Positions 36,809 through 44,496 of a DNA stretch of 64,000 nucleotides are shown here, one piece after another. This DNA comes from Pedobacter panaciterrae (GTDB taxonomy: Bacteria; Bacteroidota; Bacteroidia; Sphingobacteriales; Sphingobacteriaceae), in the NCBI RefSeq assembly GCF_001636695.1, contig NZ_LGEL01000026.1, positions 1-64,000 on the forward strand, written 5' to 3'. Numbering within the stretch: position 1 is the first letter of the stretch; every line of letters starts with the position of its first letter. Made by a program: the position numbers and the translations under genes. Under the pieces are notes generated by a model. It did not search any database, was not told where the DNA came from, and saw only the letters and a list, made by a program, of their open reading frames with translations.

Positions 36809-37498
36809 TTATTTAGTTTTTGATTTTAGAAGTTGAATATCCTTTTCTTGTTTTTCAATCATTTTTTCTTGCTTAAATCTCTCCTGTTCATTTTCTTTCT
36901 TCATCTCTATTAAATACAAGGTAAGCTCTTCGATTTTCTGCAAGAGCTTAGCATTAATTTCCCCAAGATCAATTCCATTAGCTTTCACCTCCTCTGCCGA
37001 TGGGATTCCTTGTAAATGACCTTTTTCTCTGATGTACTCTTCTGTCTCTTTTAGCGAAGGCAAGTGATAGTCTTTAGCAAACACATAATCCGGCCAATTC
37101 GCTGTTTCTACTTTAATTTCATGAGCACGGATATTTCCATTAACAGCCAGTTTAGCATTAGGGTTTATAGTACCAATACCCACGTTCCCTCCAGATAGAA
37201 TTCTCATTACCTCTTTCTTCGTTCCATTCGGATTCGTCCAAATTCCTATTCCCTGATAAGGATCAGTTGCCCCGGAAAATATCCCAAGACCAACACCCCC
37301 AAATGGAAATAATCCGTAATTCAAATCTGGAGGTGGAGTAGTCATATTTAATCCAGAGATCTGAATAAGCCCATACACATCAAGAGCTGCTATTGGAGTC
37401 AACGTTCCTATTCCTACTTTACCACTTGACGGAAAAGTATTGGTTTGTGCTCTTGAAAATGAAAAAGTAATTGCGATTAATAGATAATAACATTTCAT
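36809..37498 (-). CDS. Fibre-like secreted protein, tandem paralogue 3
   Basis: A 229-residue exported protein with a short signal (MKCYYLLIAITFSFSRAQ). Two GIGT motifs (GKVGIGTLTP and GNVGIGTINPNAKLAVNGNI) flank a short variable middle with TDPYQGIGIWTNPNGTKKEV. The stem reads IKVETANWPDYVFAKDYHLP and IDLGEINAKLLQKIEELTLY; the second contains Ile where the paralogues have Met. It ends in a Glu/Lys coiled coil. It follows the next paralogue upstream by only 1 bp. Confidence 0.72.
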   Translation of the reverse strand: MKCYYLLIAITFSFSRAQTNTFPSSGKVGIGTLTPIAALDVYGLIQISGLNMTTPPPDLNYGLFPFGGVGLGIFSGATDPYQGIGIWTNPNGTKKEVMRILSGGNVGIGTINPNAKLAVNGNIRAHEIKVETANWPDYVFAKDYHLPSLKETEEYIREKGHLQGIPSAEEVKANGIDLGEINAKLLQKIEELTLYLIEMKKENEQERFKQEKMIEKQEKDIQLLKSKTK

Positions 37499-37499
37499 A

Positions 37500-38240
37500 T
37501 TATTTAAGTTTTGATTTTAGATATTCCATCTCTTTCGAATGCTTTTGATTTTGAGTTTCAACATCCTTTTTAATCTCAATCAGATAAAGTGTCAGCTCCT
37601 CAATTTTCTGCAACAGTTTGGCATTCATTTCTCCAAGGTCAATTCCATTAGCTTTAACCTCTTCAGCCGAAGGAATGCCCGACAAATGGCCATTCTCTTT
37701 TATATGCTTTTCGGTTTCTTGTAATGTTGGCAATTGATAGTCTTTAGCAAAGACATAATCCGGCCAATTCAAAGTCTCCACTTTAATTTCATGAGCCCTT
37801 ATTTTACCATTTACTGAAAGCTTTTCTGTTGGAGTAGTTGTCCCAATCCCTACATTTCCAACACCTGTGATAGTCATTTTTATCGAAGGGGTACTGCCAG
37901 TTACAAATACGACATCCCTATTCTGAACTCCAGTTTGTAAAATAAGGTTATCATAATTATTAAAAGGATAACTTCCTGTATTTACACCGCTCCTGTATAT
38001 TGTAGGTTGATTTGCATCCATACCCAATGTAAATTCATCTGGCATACCTAAAAACTTCATCTTTCCTGCAAGATTGGATTTCTGTGGAACTGCCCCATCT
38101 GAAATTGAAGTTGCCTCAGATACCCCTACATATAAATTTTTTGTTGTACTATTCCCATTTTCAGTAACCTGTTGTAAATTCTGTGCCTGTACACCAAAAG
38201 ATGCGAAGGCAAAAAACACGATCATTAAAGATTTTTTCAT
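37500..38240 (-). CDS. Fibre-like secreted protein, tandem paralogue 2
   Basis: A 246-residue exported protein (signal MKKSLMIVFFAFASFGVQAQ). The N-terminal half is different from the others (NLQQVTENGNSTTKNLYVGV) and carries a single GNVGIGTTTPTEKLSVNGKI. The shared stem follows: IKVETLNWPDYVFAKDYQLP, then HLSGIPSAEEVKANGIDLGE and a coiled coil. Its ATG overlaps the TGA of the previous gene (ATGA), which indicates translational coupling. Confidence 0.72.
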   Translation of the reverse strand: MKKSLMIVFFAFASFGVQAQNLQQVTENGNSTTKNLYVGVSEATSISDGAVPQKSNLAGKMKFLGMPDEFTLGMDANQPTIYRSGVNTGSYPFNNYDNLILQTGVQNRDVVFVTGSTPSIKMTITGVGNVGIGTTTPTEKLSVNGKIRAHEIKVETLNWPDYVFAKDYQLPTLQETEKHIKENGHLSGIPSAEEVKANGIDLGEMNAKLLQKIEELTLYLIEIKKDVETQNQKHSKEMEYLKSKLK

Positions 38241-38917
38241 ATAGTGCTATTTTTGAAGTTCTTATCAACCATTTCTAAGGTTAATTTATTAATTCGCTGA
38301 TCTTGACTCTCTATTTTATCATTCTGGTTAATTAACATGAGCGTTAGCTCTTCGATTTTTTTAAGTAGCAATTTATTCATCTCACCAAGACTCACACCGT
38401 CCAATTCAACTTCTTTTGCCGATGGTATGTCTGGTAAATGTTTATTAATTCCTATGTATTTCTTTAATTCTGCCAGAGACATAACTTTATAGCTATCCTC
38501 AAAAACGTAATCCGGCCAATTGGATGTTTCTACTTTAATTTCTTGCGCACGAATAATACCATTAACTGCCAATTTGGTATTAGGACTTGTCGTTCCAATT
38601 CCCACATTACCATTCTGTGCCAACGTTAAAATTTTTGTATTAAATAATCCACCCAAATCATTGCCAATAATATAGCTCGAGGTATTATCTGTGGTGATAC
38701 GTGTTCTCCAGGTATTTACACTACTATGATCGAATAACAAATAATCACTATTCGGTGTTTGAGTTACATAAATTGCTCCGCCATTCACCTGCAATTTATT
38801 AGACGGACTTGACGTACCAATACCAACATTTCCAGTAGAAGGAAAAGTATTAGTCTGCGAATAGCTATAATAGCCAGAAAAGACAAAAAATAAAATTAAA
38901 AAACAGGAATTTTTCAT
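38237..38917 (-). CDS. Fibre-like secreted protein, tandem paralogue 1
   Basis: A 226-residue exported protein and first gene of the six-gene run. The ATG at 38917 gives a good signal peptide (MKNSCFLILFFVFSGYYSYS); an upstream TTG at 38950 would only add an unlikely extension. Motifs: GNVGIGTSSPSNKLQVNGGA, GNVGIGTTSPNTKLAVNGII, stem IKVETSNWPDYVFEDSYKVM, HLPDIPSAKEVELDGVSLGE. Its stem is the most divergent of the set. Any promoter for the whole run should lie in the 38918-39436 region. Confidence 0.72.
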   Translation of the reverse strand: MKNSCFLILFFVFSGYYSYSQTNTFPSTGNVGIGTSSPSNKLQVNGGAIYVTQTPNSDYLLFDHSSVNTWRTRITTDNTSSYIIGNDLGGLFNTKILTLAQNGNVGIGTTSPNTKLAVNGIIRAQEIKVETSNWPDYVFEDSYKVMSLAELKKYIGINKHLPDIPSAKEVELDGVSLGEMNKLLLKKIEELTLMLINQNDKIESQDQRINKLTLEMVDKNFKNSTI

Positions 38918-39436
38918 ATAAAATGATTGAGTTAATTTAGCGTACACCAAAAAGCACCAATCATCAATAAGAAAGAGAGAAAATGAGCGCTAATTAGTTT
39001 TACTATAAAAGTAAATCAAAAAACATAATAAGCAGAATTAAATTCTAAATCGTAATAATCAATTATCCACCAATACATTAAAAACTAATCATTCTGAGAA
39101 CGAACAAAGTGCACAAAAACGAATAAAACGTATTAATGCGCATAAAACGCACAGAACGCATATTACGACACGTATTTTTAAAACAATGTTAATTTTAGCG
39201 CATGAATCCGTTAAAAACCCCTGCTTCTTCTATAGTCAAACTCTAGATACTGTCCGGTTCAGGAATAGTAATAACAGGTGTTTCACAGGTGTATAACTGG
39301 TGTATCACGCCTCTGCCGCATGTCTGTGTTCCTGTGAAACAGGAGTTTAGTTGGCGTGAAGCCTGAGTGTTAATGAAGTGGTTAATTTTTCTGAATTATA
39401 GCATAACACACACCTCGTCTTCCCTCCCTCGGCCGT
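38918..39436. other. Gene-free stretch upstream of the fibre/RHS run
   Basis: No ORF with protein-like composition was found. It holds an 11-bp inverted repeat (TGTTTCACAGG at 39279-39289 and CCTGTGAAACA at 39331-39341) and several GCGCATAAAACGCAC-like short repeats near 39136-39170. A promoter for the leftward run is expected here, but no convincing -33/-7 pair was identified. Confidence 0.4.
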
Positions 39437-39539
39437 CATCTCGACCCAGTCCGTCATCTCGACGATAGGAGAGATCTCTTGTTTAGGCATAATTCAAGAG
39501 ATCTCTCCTATCGTCGAGATGACGGACTGGGTCGAGATG
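39437..39539. repeat. Palindromic element, copy B: perfect 45-bp arms
   Basis: Arms 39437-39481 and 39495-39539 are perfectly inverted over 45 bp around a 13-nt loop. The family core (GTCATCTCGACGATAGG and GAGATCTCTTG) is preceded in the arm by a second CATCTCGACCCAGTC unit, so the stem was lengthened by a duplicated end unit on both sides. It would form a very stable cruciform or RNA hairpin. Confidence 0.92.
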
Positions 39540-39596
39540 ATGTGAAAATACCAGATGAAGTGAAAACAGGAAATGACGGCCACTCGGAATTTCTGA

Positions 39597-40046
39597 CTAC
39601 GCTATGTCTGTAATAATCATATATTTTTCATTATCAATAAGCTCAATGGTTACTTGATAATCTGGAAATTCCAGTTTTAAATTTTGCTGCATAATGGTAT
39701 AGAAATTAGTTGTTTGTTGTTGTGGTACAAATAGCTTGTAACACCTAATTTCCTGAAGCTTTACGCGTTCCCTTACATCAATAATAGTCTGATTGTAACT
39801 GATGGGAGTTCCTGCTCCGTAAGCTATGGCAAAAAGTTGCTCAATTGTATAATTAAGAACGGTAAGGGTATTACCCCTACTGTTCTTTTTGATCCTTAAG
39901 CCTGGTGTATACCCAGACTTAAATCCCGAGAAACCATATTGATAGAGTTGGAATTGGCTTTGTTCAGATAATTCTTCTTTAAGTTGGCAATAGCTAATAT
40001 TGAGGCATATTGTTGCCATTGTAAAGGTTGGTTTGGTTAGCTCCAT
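39597..40046 (-). CDS. Hypothetical protein, weakly DUF3738-like
   Basis: A 149-residue protein without a signal peptide. The segment LTVLNYTIEQLFAIAYGAGT near 60-80 and the ending PDYQVTIELIDNEKYMIITD loosely resemble the DUF3738 (TIGR03435) domain that follows some TlpA-type proteins. The match is weak and unconfirmed. If it is real, this would be a stand-alone or truncated copy. It ends beside palindromic element B and lies 6 bp downstream of the next hypothetical gene, so the two are probably co-transcribed. Confidence 0.5.
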   Translation of the reverse strand: MELTKPTFTMATICLNISYCQLKEELSEQSQFQLYQYGFSGFKSGYTPGLRIKKNSRGNTLTVLNYTIEQLFAIAYGAGTPISYNQTIIDVRERVKLQEIRCYKLFVPQQQTTNFYTIMQQNLKLEFPDYQVTIELIDNEKYMIITDIA

Positions 40047-40052
40047 ATTAGT

Positions 40053-40496
40053 TTAAAGTTTGGCTATGAGTTTATATAAATTAAATTCTTCTGTCCAAAA
40101 CTCCTCTCCCGAATGCCTCCCATGAGCTCTGAAATGTGCTATCCCATCCTTTGTAATGATGAACTGGTGAGCTCCGGGGCTTGTTTCAATAACGGGCAAA
40201 GTATTTTGTTCTTCAGGATTTAGTGTAATGAATGCCCAATCTTCATATTTGGGCAGAATCTTAACTGGAAAGTTCTCACCGATTGGACTTTTATAAAACC
40301 TCAATGGTGAATGCCAAAAGCTATGGTTATATATGCAATAAGCCGCTTCAAAATTTTTAATCGCTGCTAAGCGTTGATTTGTAAGTTTAACCCACTCCTT
40401 AGAAATGCGCAAAATAGCAAATTCTACAGTATATAAACTGCTTCTGATATTGGCTTTTATGAAGATATATTCTGTTGGTTTCTTTGATCTTTTCAT
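40053..40496 (-). CDS. Hypothetical cytoplasmic protein
   Basis: A 147-residue protein read from the ATG at 40496 (MKRSKKPTEYIFIKANIRSS); a TTG at 40544 gives a longer form but is not needed. It contains AAYCIYNHSFWHSPLRFYKS and ITKDGIAHFRAHGRHSGEEF. There is no signal peptide, membrane helix or recognised motif. It forms a probable pair with the gene 6 bp downstream. Confidence 0.55.
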   Translation of the reverse strand: MKRSKKPTEYIFIKANIRSSLYTVEFAILRISKEWVKLTNQRLAAIKNFEAAYCIYNHSFWHSPLRFYKSPIGENFPVKILPKYEDWAFITLNPEEQNTLPVIETSPGAHQFIITKDGIAHFRAHGRHSGEEFWTEEFNLYKLIAKL

Positions 40497-40640
40497 ACTT
40501 TGAATTTTAAAAGGTTGATTAGCGTAAGGTTGATTTTTAGGCAAAGCGCAGCCATTACGATGATTGGATTCGTTTTTTAATTTTATTAGTAAGGAGTAGT
40601 TAGTACTTATGCATTGTCATAAAACGATCGTCATCTCGAC

Positions 40641-40721
40641 CTGCCGTCATCTCGACGATAGGAGAGATCTCTTGAATTAGCACAGGCAAGAGATCTCTCT
40701 CTTCTTTCGAGATGACGGCAG
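40641..40721. repeat. Palindromic element, copy C
   Basis: Left arm 40641-40674 (CTGCCGTCATCTCGACGATA onward) and right arm 40687-40721 are inverted copies with a few changes in the middle of the right arm (CTCTCTTCTTTC). The loop is about 12 nt. An extra CGTCATCTCGAC unit sits before the left arm at 40629-40640. Confidence 0.88.
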
Positions 40722-40858
40722 TTGCCATAGAAAAACTCAATCCGGAGGATCAATAATAAGCGAGTAAAGAATTGCTATGAGTACTTCCATATTTAATAAT
40801 AATCATGGCTGATATTATATGGAATCTGGTAAAGAGGATTAGAGATTAAAATCTCCTT

Positions 40859-41004
40859 GACGCAAAAAGCGTGGAACTCCACTTACCGTCCAAGAGGTCC
40901 TAGGAGACCCGATTACGAATAAGCGAAGCCCACGCTTTTTACGGCATGAGCATTCTTTACTTATTATCTCGTAATCTGATGAAATTTCCTAGGTTTCTTG
41001 GTCG
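40859..41004. ncRNA. Gene-free region with two competing stem-loops
   Basis: Stem 1 pairs AAAAAGCGTGG (40864-40874) with CCACGCTTTTT (40930-40940). Stem 2 is nested: CCAAGA (40890-40895) with TCTTGG (40996-41001), CCTAGGA (40899-40905) with TCCTAGG (40987-40993), GATTACGA (40911-40918) with TCGTAATC (40969-40976), ATAAG (40919-40923) with CTTAT (40960-40964). The two stems overlap so they cannot both form except as a pseudoknot. No ORF is present. It may be a structured RNA or a decayed mobile-element end; no known RNA family was recognised. Confidence 0.35.
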
Positions 41005-41171
41005 AGATTCTAAAGTGCTAAATGCTCCAATTTCTTGGATTATTTTGCAAAAATATAATATTAGTCTTTTACATACATATTTTATTTCGACGAATATATA
41101 TAAGTTTGACTGAAAAGAACAAGCTAGAGGGTCAGATATTTTTATTTAAAAAAAAATTGACCTTGTCATTC

Positions 41172-42032
41172 TCATGTTTGAAGTTGCCTTTGATAGGTAA
41201 CAACAATAAAACCTGCTTCTTTGTCAAATAACAATAGTACAGTTAACCTCAAACAACCATTTAAAATATCTTCGGGCGTCATACTCTTACCTAAGCCAAT
41301 ATACACTTCATAAGCTTCTTTTTCATTTTCCCCCATCAATTTACCGGCTTTCCAAACGTTAAATAAATATTCATCAATCAAATACCCAACGGCCAACCAA
41401 GTGTGATATGTATTTGGTTCAAATACGAAAGTCTTCAACAGCTCATTGATCTCAGTCTTAATGGTTTCCTTTGAAGAACTAACTTCATTTATTAGAGCTA
41501 ATTGCACATCCGAATAATTAACATTGAAAAGCGGTTTAGCTACACGATATACCAATGATGGTACATAATTTGCGCCTAACAGTTTAAAGATCTCGGCCAT
41601 TTCAACTACATTCTTATCCAATTTAACCATATTTAATAGGCTTATAGATGTGAAATATTTAACAATCCCATGTGGACTGGCAAAGTGAAAAAAATCAGCT
41701 ACAGCACGCAATTGCCGATTAGCTTCACTTGCACTTTCGTAATTAGCGGAGATCAGCACTTCTAACACCTCAAATTTCCCTGTATCTATTTGCTCAACAT
41801 TCATAGTTAAGAAAGTGATTACTACTTTATTGCTAATGTTGGGAGCAACAGAACCATCTAAGCCCATCAAAGAGGAAATTACAACATAATCCTCCTGCAC
41901 AGCAAACAATGAGCTTAGATACTCGCGCAATTCACTGGCCAGCAACTCAATAATATGATCCATTGAATAATGAAAATTCATTTCAAATGAGTTGTCTAAA
42001 TAGGTCCAGCTAGAATTAGGTGTAGTGTTCAT
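41172..42032 (-). CDS. DUF4255/Pvc16-like protein, orphan
   Basis: A 286-residue cytoplasmic protein. The start (MDHIIELLASELREYLSSLF then VQEDYVVISSLMGLDGSVAP and NKVVITFLTMNVEQID) follows the pattern of DUF4255 proteins, which act as the sheath cap in contractile injection systems. The middle matches too: VLISANYESASEANRQLRAV, ADFFHF, and IFKLLGANYVPSLVYRVAKP. The last ~90 residues are extra. No tail tube, sheath, baseplate or ATPase gene is seen nearby, so it is either an orphan with another job or part of a system encoded elsewhere. The family call is by eye. Confidence 0.5.
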   Translation of the reverse strand: MNTTPNSSWTYLDNSFEMNFHYSMDHIIELLASELREYLSSLFAVQEDYVVISSLMGLDGSVAPNISNKVVITFLTMNVEQIDTGKFEVLEVLISANYESASEANRQLRAVADFFHFASPHGIVKYFTSISLLNMVKLDKNVVEMAEIFKLLGANYVPSLVYRVAKPLFNVNYSDVQLALINEVSSSKETIKTEINELLKTFVFEPNTYHTWLAVGYLIDEYLFNVWKAGKLMGENEKEAYEVYIGLGKSMTPEDILNGCLRLTVLLLFDKEAGFIVVTYQRQLQT

Positions 42033-42169
42033 ATTTCTTAATGTAATTATTTACTAATAACATCTCCATACTTGTTTCAACTAGTTTGAGACTAACTAAA
42101 GGTAGTAATTCATTACTTAAGTAAAAGTGAATTGGATTAATCAGTAATTTCATTTTTGATTTTACTCAT

Positions 42170-42220
42170 TGTCATCCTGACCTCGAAGAAGCTGCAAAGC
42201 AAATTTATTTCAGGATGACA
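42170..42220. repeat. Short inverted repeat, GTCATCCTGA type
   Basis: TGTCATCCTGA (42170-42180) is inverted at 42210-42220 around a 29-nt loop. It is a different palindrome from the main CGTCATCTCGA family but of similar layout. It lies in the gap between the DUF4255-like gene start and an AraC remnant. Confidence 0.6.
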
Positions 42221-42280
42221 ACTATCAATCCCCTTTACTAAGAATTACTTTAGGTTGCCCCTTTTCCTAATAATAACCTA

Positions 42281-42544
42281 CGCCATCAGCCGGTTGGTTA
42301 TGGTTTGGTGTTTCATCCTGATCTGATCCGTGGAACTTCACTTGCGAAAAGCTTGAGTGAGTATAATTTCTTTAGCTACCACACCAGTGAAGCATTGCAC
42401 CTTTCGACAAAAGAACGTCAGCTTGTACTGGATTTATTTGCCAAGATTAATACAGAGCTTCAGCAATCCATCGATAAGCATAGTAAAAAGCTTATCGCCT
42501 CCAATATTGAATTGTTGCTAAATTAATGCGACCGTTTTTACGAC
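42281..42544 (+). pseudogene. AraC-type regulator remnant with in-frame stop
   Basis: The frame reads LRHQPVGYGLVFHPDLIRGT, EYNFFSYHTSEALHLSTKER, SIDKHSKKLIASNIELLLN and stops at TAA 42524-42526, then resumes CDRFYD. In AraC-type regulators of this phylum this stretch reads ...IELLLNYCDRFYDRQF, so the stop replaces the expected Tyr codon. No start codon, no N-terminus and no C-terminal DNA-binding part are present. The longest start-to-stop piece (42305-42526) is only 73 codons. It is a decayed internal fragment. Confidence 0.65.
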
Positions 42545-42675
42545 CCAGAAGAACCAAACTCCTTCGTATTAATATTTTCAATAACGAAGTATAGTAAAAC
42601 ACTTAGGACTCACCGAGCATTTATTGAGTTTTTTTCAAATAAATATCCCTCAAAACAAAGAAAATAACCTCTAGG

Positions 42676-42842
42676 TGTTGCAATGGGCTCCCCCCATTCC
42701 CCGTATAGAGGATTTTTCCCCGCTCATCCAAGGACTGATTACATATGCAGAGATTGAACTGATCACTGCATATAAAGCGATCGCCTTAAAAAATCAAGAT
42801 CCTAAGCCAGATGAAGACCTCCTGCAGATCCCTTCCAACTGA
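42676..42842 (+). other. Short open fragment, unrecognised
   Basis: After a TAG the frame opens with GTG and gives 54 codons: VLQWAPPIPRIEDFSPLIQG then LITYAEIELITAYKAIALKN and QDPKPDEDLLQIPSN. The composition is protein-like but no family is recognised. It follows the AraC remnant, so it may be another worn gene piece. It ends 13 bp before the stop of the convergent TlpA-type gene. Confidence 0.25.
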
Positions 42843-42854
42843 AAACACAACCTA

Positions 42855-44408
42855 TCACTTCCAATAATCAATGGGAAATTTTCCGGGAAAGTATTTTTGG
42901 AATTCGCTTTTCATGTTGTGAGATGCAAAATTATCATCCTGTATTTTACCCTCTGCGGTTACCAGTACATACCGGGGGATTCCATTGAACTTGAATAACT
43001 CTCTCAGCGCCAGATACTCATCAGCTGTGATTCTATGCGTATTGAACATCAGATTCTTTTTGGTATAATCGTCATAAAATGCAGCTGCTGTACTTTCGCT
43101 ATCTGTAACAAATACAAAATCAAAATCAGGATTGTCCTTATATTTCTTTCGCAACTCCAGGCTGCTCTCTATTCCGGCACGACATGGTCCACACCACTCC
43201 GCCCAAAAATCAACGATCAACACCTTCCCTTTTATTGGGCTGATGATTTTTTTGAATACGGCTGCTGCTGTGGTATTAGGTAAGTCGTAAGCCACGTTTC
43301 CTATTTTATATTTGTCGTACATTCGATCCATCTCACTCATCAGAAATGGTTCTTTCACAGTTTTTAACAAATCATTGGTTTCCTGGGCAAAACTTTTCTC
43401 TTTATACTCATAGAACTTAAAATCAGAAATTAATGAGCGGACTTTGGCGATGTCATAAACCAAATTGGTCTTTTTATTTTTACTGAGATAGGCCGAGTCC
43501 AGTTTCAAAAAGCCATTGGTTTTCTGGTTTTGAAAAAGAATCTTCCGTTCAAACACAGGGGAAAACTCAAACCGGTTTACAAACGTTGAAAAATCATTGG
43601 AAACTAACAGCAATTGATCATCCAAATCAATCTTACTTAAAAAATCGAAGTAGTTTTCAGGCATGGGCAACTTTAATATTTCATTGTCTGGCGCTTCCTT
43701 CTGGTAATATGCGCGAGACATTCCGTAATCAAATAAATAAATGGCATAAGTCAGATCAACCTGGTTCGCTATCAACTTCCTCACCCTCTCCGGCGTCTGC
43801 TTTACCTTCATGGCACTGTCTACCTTTTTCCTGATACTTTCCCAATTGCGAAGCTGAGCTTGCTTAAAGTCATCGGGCGTCTGTGTTTTCCGATACTCAG
43901 TTAAATTATTGTAGTCAGGCCTGGGTACATCTATGGCAGCTAATTGATCGTTAATCTCCTTATTGATACCCAGGTATTCAGTGGTCTTATCATCCAGAAT
44001 GATCCCGGTTGTAGTCCCTGGCTCGGCATAAAATTTTATTCTTTGATTGTTAAAAAGTATGTTGGAACACATGGGATGTATAGCTGGCAGGCCGCACTCA
44101 AATCTACCATCCTCGTAGATCCTTACTGTAGTTGGTAAATCTTCCCTGGTAAGGTTATTCCCATGGTAGATGATGCCACTGGTATATTGTGCGTTTTTAT
44201 CATATCCTTTTATGTAGCCAACGATTTTAATAGAATCGCGCAGGAAGAAGCCCTTTTGGGTTGCTTTCCTTTTTTTAAACGCAGTTTTTTCAGTCAGCCA
44301 TTTCTGAACATACGTTGGTACCGGAGCATCAGCTTTGGGTTGATCTGTGGTTTGTGCTTTCGTGATGAGCACGAGAAAGATGAGCGCAAGCAAGTTAAAA
44401 TATTTCAT
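42855..44408 (-). CDS. TlpA-family thiol-disulfide oxidoreductase, large form
   Basis: A 517-residue exported protein (signal MKYFNLLALIFLVLITKAQ). An N-terminal beta domain (SIKIVGYIKGYDKNAQYTSG) and a long helical middle precede the thioredoxin-like domain at about 385-515. The active site reads VDFWAEWCGPCRAGIESSLE, a CGPC redox pair, and a cis-Pro loop NGIPRYVLV follows. It probably reduces or isomerises disulfides in the periplasm. It is next to a second TlpA-type gene of similar layout 88 bp upstream on the same strand. It contains a 25-bp stretch shared with 46444-46468. Confidence 0.87.
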   Translation of the reverse strand: MKYFNLLALIFLVLITKAQTTDQPKADAPVPTYVQKWLTEKTAFKKRKATQKGFFLRDSIKIVGYIKGYDKNAQYTSGIIYHGNNLTREDLPTTVRIYEDGRFECGLPAIHPMCSNILFNNQRIKFYAEPGTTTGIILDDKTTEYLGINKEINDQLAAIDVPRPDYNNLTEYRKTQTPDDFKQAQLRNWESIRKKVDSAMKVKQTPERVRKLIANQVDLTYAIYLFDYGMSRAYYQKEAPDNEILKLPMPENYFDFLSKIDLDDQLLLVSNDFSTFVNRFEFSPVFERKILFQNQKTNGFLKLDSAYLSKNKKTNLVYDIAKVRSLISDFKFYEYKEKSFAQETNDLLKTVKEPFLMSEMDRMYDKYKIGNVAYDLPNTTAAAVFKKIISPIKGKVLIVDFWAEWCGPCRAGIESSLELRKKYKDNPDFDFVFVTDSESTAAAFYDDYTKKNLMFNTHRITADEYLALRELFKFNGIPRYVLVTAEGKIQDDNFASHNMKSEFQKYFPGKFPIDYWK

Positions 44409-44496
44409 GAGTTCGGTTAATTTTCAAATGAATATACCGAATAATTATTGCATGCCCATAGGCCGGAAAGTTTTGATAGGCTACAATTGTGTATAA

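Noticed and set aside
41172-42032. A complete contractile injection system around the DUF4255-like gene
   Set aside because: No tube, sheath, spike, baseplate or ATPase gene was found in the window.
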